From Megascapheus bottae (Eukaryota > Chordata > Mammalia > Rodentia > Geomyidae): a stretch of 64,000 bases of DNA. The position numbers and the translations under genes were made by a program. Shown here piece after piece: positions 63,921 through 64,000 of the stretch (its first letter is position 1; the number at the start of each line of letters is the position of its first letter). The stretch is from positions 2,532,501 to 2,596,500 of the forward strand of contig JANJXV010000130.1 in the NCBI GenBank assembly GCA_024803745.1. Reading direction: 5' to 3'. The notes beneath the pieces are model-generated. The model made no database searches. It was given only the letters and a program-made list of their open reading frames with translations, and had not been told where the DNA came from.

Positions 63921-64000
63921 CAAGCAAACATTATTTTCTGTACCACACTCTGTTCTCAATTTCTCAAATTCTTGATCTAAATTTAAAACATTTGCCTAGG

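Overview
The window is nuclear DNA from a rodent, most likely of the superfamily Geomyoidea (kangaroo rats, pocket mice, pocket gophers). The main evidence is about ten copies of a dimeric SINE whose left half is an ID-like, tRNA-Ala-derived monomer and whose right half is a separate shared monomer. From memory this is the IDL-Geo SINE, described as restricted to Geomyoidea. About twenty further SINEs join a 7SL/B1-like head to the same kind of right half. Older MIR, L2, L1M and B1/ID-type remnants and many microsatellites complete a typical mammalian intergenic or intronic landscape. The species cannot be fixed from sequence alone.

No protein-coding gene, RNA gene, CpG-island promoter or CRISPR array could be supported. 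Almost all open frames lie in repeats or are of chance length, and many begin at non-ATG codons. The only protein-level match is the decayed C-terminal part of LINE-1 ORF2 on the minus strand at about 47.0-47.45 kb.

Layout. 0-8 kb: old repeats, a nested SINE stack (3.2-3.8 kb), an IDL-Geo copy with clean target-site duplications (4.6 kb), and MIRs. 8.2-13.6 kb: almost free of SINEs, with a CA array and an old LTR-like repeat. 13.6-19.5 kb: SINEs, a 189-bp L1 3' end with perfect duplications, and purine tracts. 19.5-25.2 kb: SINE-free, with L2 remnants and a possible solo LTR. 25.2-31 kb: SINEs, old LTR-like sequence and a pair of exon-like segments (26.0-26.55 kb). 31-34.7 kb: quiet, with AT-rich sequence, MIR and L2. 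34.7-38.1 kb: dense plus-strand SINEs. 39.0-39.2 kb: long purine tract. 40-49 kb: mixed SINEs, L1M, a compound tetranucleotide array and a 1-kb 5'-truncated L1. 50-55 kb: younger SINEs, an old LTR and a 53-bp tandem duplication. 57.3-57.9 kb: very AT-rich. 58.4-58.8 kb: a locally CpG-richer, non-repeat stretch. 59-64 kb: SINEs with purine-rich tails, an LTR-like repeat, an L1M 3' end and a terminal B1.

No set of genes works together here. The biology visible is retrotransposition: L1 machinery (target-site duplications, A-rich tails) mobilising two composite SINE families that share a tail, with microsatellites seeded at SINE ends. I found no convincing new functional system. The items most worth checking are the shared right monomer of the two SINE families, the phase-compatible exon-like pair at 26.0-26.55 kb, and the CpG-richer segment at 58.4-58.8 kb.
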